Notes under the pieces: generated by a model
Seen by the model: the letters and a program-made list of their open reading frames with translations, nothing else
Told to the model about the DNA's origin: nothing
The model's database searches: none
Assembly (NCBI GenBank): GCA_009760885.1
Contig: CM019703.1
Location: 9,984,959-10,048,958, forward strand
DNA length: 64,000 nucleotides
Origin: Achatina immaculata
Taxonomy: Eukaryota; Mollusca; Gastropoda; Stylommatophora; Achatinidae
Direction: 5' to 3'
In this document: positions 59,715 through 64,000 of the stretch, one piece after another
Layout of the letters: every line of letters begins with the position of its first letter
Position numbering within the stretch: position 1 is the first letter of the stretch
Position numbers and translations under genes: made by a program

Positions 59715-60363
59715 ACGTTCTCCACTGTGAGGCGACCACAAACATGAAGCCATGGTGAACAGATAGGAAGCCATTCGACTCATGTCTTGTTTATTTCTTC
59801 ATCTCGTACCAAGTCTCTCCCCCCTCCCCAACTCCTGTCTGTCTGTCTCTGTCTCTCTCTCTCTAACACATATACAAACAGATGTCATTTCTCGACCAAG
59901 CAAGCACATATTCATTCGTTGGAGATTATAACATCCATAATTTATTTTTCTGAGACGCAACTGGCATTTGCATTGTCCAAGATTCCTTCAGTCCCTTCTC
60001 TGTAGCGATAAAGCACACAGTCTGCAAGTGTTTACTCCAGGTTTATAAGCGTTCTCCAACAAAATCCCTAAGAGTGATCGTTGGCCCTTATGAGCCATGG
60101 GCAAGACCCAATCCCAGATCTTCTTCTGGAGTTCAAGTAACAAGATCAGTGTAGCTAACCGTCGCCCCTTGGTGGTGGAGCTCATCCATAAGTTCACTTG
60201 TCTGGGTTCACTCTGAGGTCTTCTGGCATGCTACGGAGCTCCCACGTCCATTTATATGTTGTTATCATGTTATAAAGCAAAGCCAATGCGGTAAAGCTGT
60301 GATATCAAAATGTTAGGACTATTTCTATTACTTCTTTTCATTTCTATATATATAATTTGTGTG

Positions 60364-60376
<13 letters not shown>
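59005..60376. repeat. Tandem direct duplication, 686-bp unit
   Basis: Two copies, approximately 59005-59690 and 59691-60376, are separated by exactly 686 bases. Three CT microsatellites mark the left edge, the junction and the right edge. I found no difference between the copies outside the CT tracts, and open frames at 59101-59319 and 59787-60005 give identical products. The duplicated DNA itself has no recognised gene. Confidence 0.96.
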
Positions 60377-60405
<29 letters not shown>

Positions 60406-60699
60406 GTGCACATAGTGATAAGAATTTATATTCTCTCTTTCTTTTCCCATTTCTTTGTCCTGTATGTATTTTTGTAAGAGCAAAGCATAAACGGAACGTT
60501 ATTACTCTGTCCTCTTTAATTAATAAAACTTTTCTTACCTTTGTTTTAAACAGTTCTAACGTTTTATGCAAATTACAGTCCATATAAATAACCCACTATT
60601 CTCGCTATAGTCCACGTAAAATATTCATGGTTTTTGCTACAATCTAAACAACCTGTTGTAAAATAACACTTATTTTCTTAAACAGAACTAAAAGTCTCT

Positions 60700-60835
60700 C
60701 CCAGACATCACGATTAGTACATTCTTTCGCATGGGATAAATCTCCATACATCACGATTAGTCCATTCTTTCGCATGGGATAAATCTCCATACATCATGAT
60801 TAGCACATTCCTTTCTTTCACATGGGATAAATCTA
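60700..60835. repeat. Tandem repeat, about 52-bp unit, three copies
   Basis: Units of ACATCACGATTAGTACATTC plus TTTCGCATGGGATAAATCTC; the third has a small insertion (CTTTC). Confidence 0.92.
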
Positions 60836-60892
60836 TCTATTTGCTTATTCCCCATAATTATTCTTCTTCTCTTCCTCCTCCTTCAGATTTTG

Positions 60893-60922
60893 GAGCCATT
60901 AAGGCTCATTGCTGCAGATAAA
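60893..60922. repeat. Short dispersed repeat, also at 63953
   Basis: GCCATTAAGGCTCATTGCTG plus CAGATAAA occurs here and at about 63955-63982 in the same orientation. The following bases are also similar in character (CTC-CCATTC and CGCC-TCATTC). It is probably part of a common retroelement in this genome. Confidence 0.6.
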
Positions 60923-61080
60923 TTTTCTCTCCATTCCTTTCTATTCCGAATATTCTCCAGCATATTTCCTGCAAGTATTTATAATTCGTTAACCGACATT
61001 GTTTGAAGTTACAATATCTTTAACTGTACTCTCAGGGAAGTGAGTCTTTGGTTTAGGCTACTGTCTTATGCTTGTATATA

Positions 61081-62505
61081 TACAAGGTGTGTCCGGTAAG
61101 TAATGAGACTGATTCCATAAAATTCGATTTGTTCAAGATATATAAACTTAAAATTCCTCGACATAACATCCTTGAGTATCAATACGCCGTTGCCAGCGGT
61201 TCTGCCACGCGTCGTAGCTGGCCTACAAGTCTTGAATAGGGATCTCTTTCAAAGCACTTGTCACGGCAATTTGCACGTCATTAACAGTCAAAAATTGGTG
61301 ACCTTACAAGCTTGATTTGAGCCGGGGAAAGAAAAATAAGTCAGCCGGGGTCAAGTCCGAGCTGTAGGGATGTTGGTACAGCTTTGCCAGGTTTGTTTCG
61401 CCAGAAGCTCTCTCACTAGCAGCGATGCATGGCTCGGAGCATTGTCGTGGTGAAGAGCCCAGATGTTGGCATTGTCGTGGTGAAGAGCCCAGATGTTGGC
61501 ATTGTCGTGGTGAAGAGCCCAGATGTTGGCATTGTCGTGGTGAAGAGCCCAGATGTTGGCGATCTCCGGGCGGGTGCGCGTGACTCTGTTCTTCAGCCGT
61601 AAAATGCTGCGCTGACCATCTGTCCGGGTGGTACGAACTCCTTATGACAACACTTTTAGAGTAAAAAGAGACAATGAGCATCGATTCCATCTTCGATTTA
61701 CTCATTCGAGCCTTCTTTGGTCGAGGAGATTCGGTAGTGTCCACTCAGAGCTCTGTCTTTTCGTCTCCTGATTGTACTCAGACCCAGGTTTTATCACCGG
61801 TTATCACTTTGTCAAAACAAAAACAAAAAACAAAAAAAAAAACCCCAGGTTCACTCCTCATACGGTCCAAAAGCTCATGAGAAATCGACACATTATTTTT
61901 CTTCTGCTCATCGCTCAAAACCATAGGAACCAATTTGGTACAGACTTTCCGCACGTGCAATTCTTTCGCGACGATTTCATGCACAACGGATTTTGGAAGT
62001 CTCACTCGATCTGCTGTCAATCTAAGACTCAGACGTCGGTCAGAGTCCAAAACCGCTGTCACCTTATCAGCATCGTCGGAAATGTGAGACGTTAATGGGG
62101 GCCCTTTGTGTGTTGTTCATCCTCGACGCTCTCTCTTCCTTCGTTGAACGTATTGTGCCACCGAGACACTTGTGCTTTGGATAAAGCATTTTCCCCGTAG
62201 GCTTTCTGTATCATAGCAAGCGTCTCGGCCGCGGATTTTTCAAGTTTAACAAAAAAACTTTATCGCGTATCGCTGCTCGACATTCCTCTGGATTTTGACC
62301 GTTACGTGACGCTTAAACAGCTGTCCACTTCGCAAGCGATCCGCACTCTGTAAAAGCTCAGAGCCAAATGACGATATCGGCCCTTTACCTAACATCCCCC
62401 ACTAACCATCAGGCCCGGGGAATCCGCTCCGCTCCCCCCCCCCCCCCCGACGTCGCTGATTGGCTGAATAAAATAAGTCTCATTACTTACCGGACACACC
62501 TTGTA
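61081..62505 (-). mobile_element. mariner-family DNA transposon, inactive
   Basis: A complete 1425-bp element. Terminal inverted repeats of about 30 bp, starting TACAAGGTGTGTCCGGTAAG, match exactly at both ends, with TA target duplications at 61079-61080 and 62506-62507. The decayed transposase reads on the - strand. The helix-turn-helix region is recognisable around 62230-62345; 61778-62062 encodes the linker and VITGDKTWV with the first catalytic Asp; then SPRPKKARMSKSKMESMLIV; then the second Asp in NIWALHHDNA; and finally PYSSDLTPADLFFFPRLKS with the third Asp, as in DD34D mariners. Frameshifts, stops and a fourfold repeat of the second-Asp segment show that it is not functional. Confidence 0.95.
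61440..61559 (-). repeat. 30-bp tandem repeat inside the mariner transposase, four copies
   Basis: Four exact copies of a 30-bp unit (CATTGTCGTGGTGAAGAGCC plus CAGATGTTGG on +). In the transposase frame the unit encodes NIWALHHDNA, which contains the second catalytic Asp, so the expansion is in frame (ten codons per unit). An ordinary mariner has one copy. Confidence 0.95.
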
Positions 62506-62706
62506 TATAATTGCAACAGAGTTTACAAAAGACCAACAAACAACATTTCTCTATCGCCCTCCATCCTCTAGTTTTAGAACATTTCTGTTCAATTTGTTAT
62601 AGCGTGGAAGAATTATAACATGAGCACATTTCAACCATAAGAATTGAAAAAAACCTACCTAAGCTAGCTTTGGTATAGAAGTTTGCATAATTTGTTCTTT
62701 TAAAAT

Positions 62707-63827
62707 TTAAAAACAAGAGTTTAAAAGCAACATTATAAATATGAAAACAGGGAATGGATTAAAGCTTGAACAAGCATTGCCAGGACTTGAGGTAGGGTCT
62801 TGCTTATCTCTTTCTTTCTGGCCACTTTCTGTAGTTTTAGCGAGGTCTTTTGCATCTTCTTTGACTGGCTCATCACCTTGACCTTCCACACTAAGAAACT
62901 TATGGCTCTGATGACCGTCATGGCTGTTCTCCTTTGCGGTGTCTATGGGAACGCTGGCGCCGGATTTGATTTCGTTTTCACCAATGTCCGGTGAACTTGT
63001 GTCCGGCAATTGATGTGAATCTTGAACGCTGTGATTGGCTTCGTGGTTGTGACCGCCATCTTTAACAGAATCGTTGTCTTCTTCATAAGGATATTCTGTT
63101 TCGTAAGCGTTACTCACATTTTTTGTCGTTTCTTCATTGTGGCTGTTGTTTATTAAGAGAGTTTCCGCTTCTTCTCGCAGTTTTCTGTCTTCCTCTTCGG
63201 CTAAACTTAGCATGGCTTCAAAAGCTTTGCCCCTGTTAAACTCATAGAACAAGTGATCTTTAATGTATATTCTGACTTTATCATACAGCTCACTGTGGCC
63301 CACACCTTCAGCGTGTGGCCTAGAAAGAAGAAACTCTATTGTCTTTTCATCATACCATTCTTCTGTGTTTTCTAGTGGACTCGTAACGGAGAATTTCAGC
63401 TTTGACTCTGTGACACCGGGCGTCAGTTCTCCCATCAAGTTTCTCCCAAGTTTGAGGATCAGAATGCCGGACTTATTGGGCTCGATGTTCAGATTTCCTA
63501 CCAACCCGTTACCGTAGTCACCGATGTAATTTTCAACTGGAGACAAATACTTGACCAGCTTGAACTCCCCTGGGGCTGTTTCATCCTTGAGGTCATCGTG
63601 GTCGTAGTCTTCGTTCATGCAACAGCAGGCTTTATCTGTGACCATCCAAGCTGGCTTTTGGAGCGTGATGTCAGAAATGTGGTACATGATGCCCTCCAGG
63701 GCTCTCTGCCCACGGTCAGTTCCAGGCCCATTCATGGCGACGAACACTGCTGACCTTGAGTCTGGGAACAGCCAGATCTGAGAGCTATAGGCGTACAAGC
63801 GGCCGCTGAACTTAAGACGTTTCAGAC
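62707..63827 (-). CDS. Last exon of a secreted, probably GPI-anchored beta-lactamase-like serine hydrolase
   Basis: The exon follows CTCTCTTCCTCTCCAG on the - strand and encodes about 372 residues to TAA. The first ~65 residues (FSGRLYAYSSQIWLFPDSRS, then VFVAMNGPGTDRGQRALEGI) resemble the end of the beta-lactamase/DD-peptidase fold in animal secreted beta-lactamase-like proteins, including molluscan gigasin-6-type proteins; the catalytic SxxK and YxN motifs would lie in upstream exons outside the window. A middle part of about 170 residues (YLSPVENYIGDYGNGL to KAFEAMLSLAEEEDRKL) is unfamiliar. An acidic, Ser/Thr/His-rich tail with sequons NNS, NVS and NHS follows. The C-terminus, NPFPVFIFIMLLLNSCF, is hydrophobic after small residues, as in GPI-anchor signals. 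An open frame extends upstream to 63969, but the strong acceptor favours 63827. Confidence 0.72.
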
Positions 63828-64000
63828 CTGGAGAGGAAGAGAGTGGGAAAAAAACGCCGTAAAACTGGGATAAATAATGAACATTTATGCGATCTGTAAC
63901 AAAATCTCTGTATACTTTTGTCTGCTTTTTCCCTATACTTCTTCGGTTTTCCAAGCCATTAAGGCTCATTGCTGCAGATAAAGTTCGCCTTCATTCTTCC
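63828..64000 (-). other. Intron upstream of the terminal hydrolase exon
   Basis: The sequence immediately before the exon is a strong polypyrimidine tract and AG (on the - strand). Further out it contains the repeat GCCATTAAGGCTCATTGCTG shared with 60893, which supports non-coding status despite the open frame. Confidence 0.6.

Noticed and set aside
63828..63969. N-terminal extension of the hydrolase exon beginning MSLNGLENRRS
   Set aside because: It reads through a strong polypyrimidine-AG acceptor into intron sequence that includes a dispersed repeat. The Met is therefore unlikely to be a start.

Overview
The window reads as intron-rich, repeat-laden DNA from an animal nucleus, most likely a mollusc and probably a gastropod. 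The reasons are GT-AG spliced exons, tRNA-headed SINEs, 5'-truncated non-LTR retrotransposon ends, Tc1 and mariner elements, a degenerate 18S rDNA piece of metazoan type, and a secreted beta-lactamase-like protein of a kind known from molluscs. The rank below phylum is inference. No bacterial, CRISPR or operon features are present.

Two protein-coding genes can be supported. From 11019 to 39363 on the + strand lie nine exons that encode the C-terminal ~404 residues of an AF4/FMR2 (AFF; fly Lilliputian) protein, the scaffold of the super elongation complex. Exons 1-2 of this window encode a Ser-rich linker; exons 3-9 encode the C-terminal homology domain up to the stop codon. All eight introns begin GT and end AG and phases match across every junction. 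The 5' part of the gene lies outside the window or in sequence before 11019 where I recognise no exon. A plausible 3' UTR ends near an AATAAA at 40330. At the right edge, 62707-63827 on the - strand is the last exon of a secreted, probably GPI-anchored, beta-lactamase-like serine hydrolase. The two genes point towards each other across about 22 kb without a recognisable gene.

Most of the remaining DNA is repetitive. Transposable elements: a mariner with matching terminal repeats and TA target duplications (61081-62505), a deleted Tc1-like element with both ends (21596-22431), about eleven fragments of non-LTR retrotransposons (the longest, 34985-36310, keeps reverse transcriptase motifs), six tRNA-derived SINE copies (one with a 16-bp target duplication), and a Penelope-like remnant with a degenerate hammerhead ribozyme. 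Introns and intergenic DNA carry more than twenty separate minisatellites with units of about 25-51 bp, including arrays inside AFF introns. Most long open frames in the window are products of these arrays, not genes.

The most unusual items are a decayed 331-bp 5' piece of 18S rRNA inside an AFF intron; a mariner whose catalytic-Asp segment is repeated four times; a minisatellite at 56.7-58.0 kb in which a nested CAA tract changes only in 3-bp steps, so the reading frame rotates regularly; and an apparently perfect 686-bp tandem duplication bounded by CT tracts. I see no evidence for a wholly new system.
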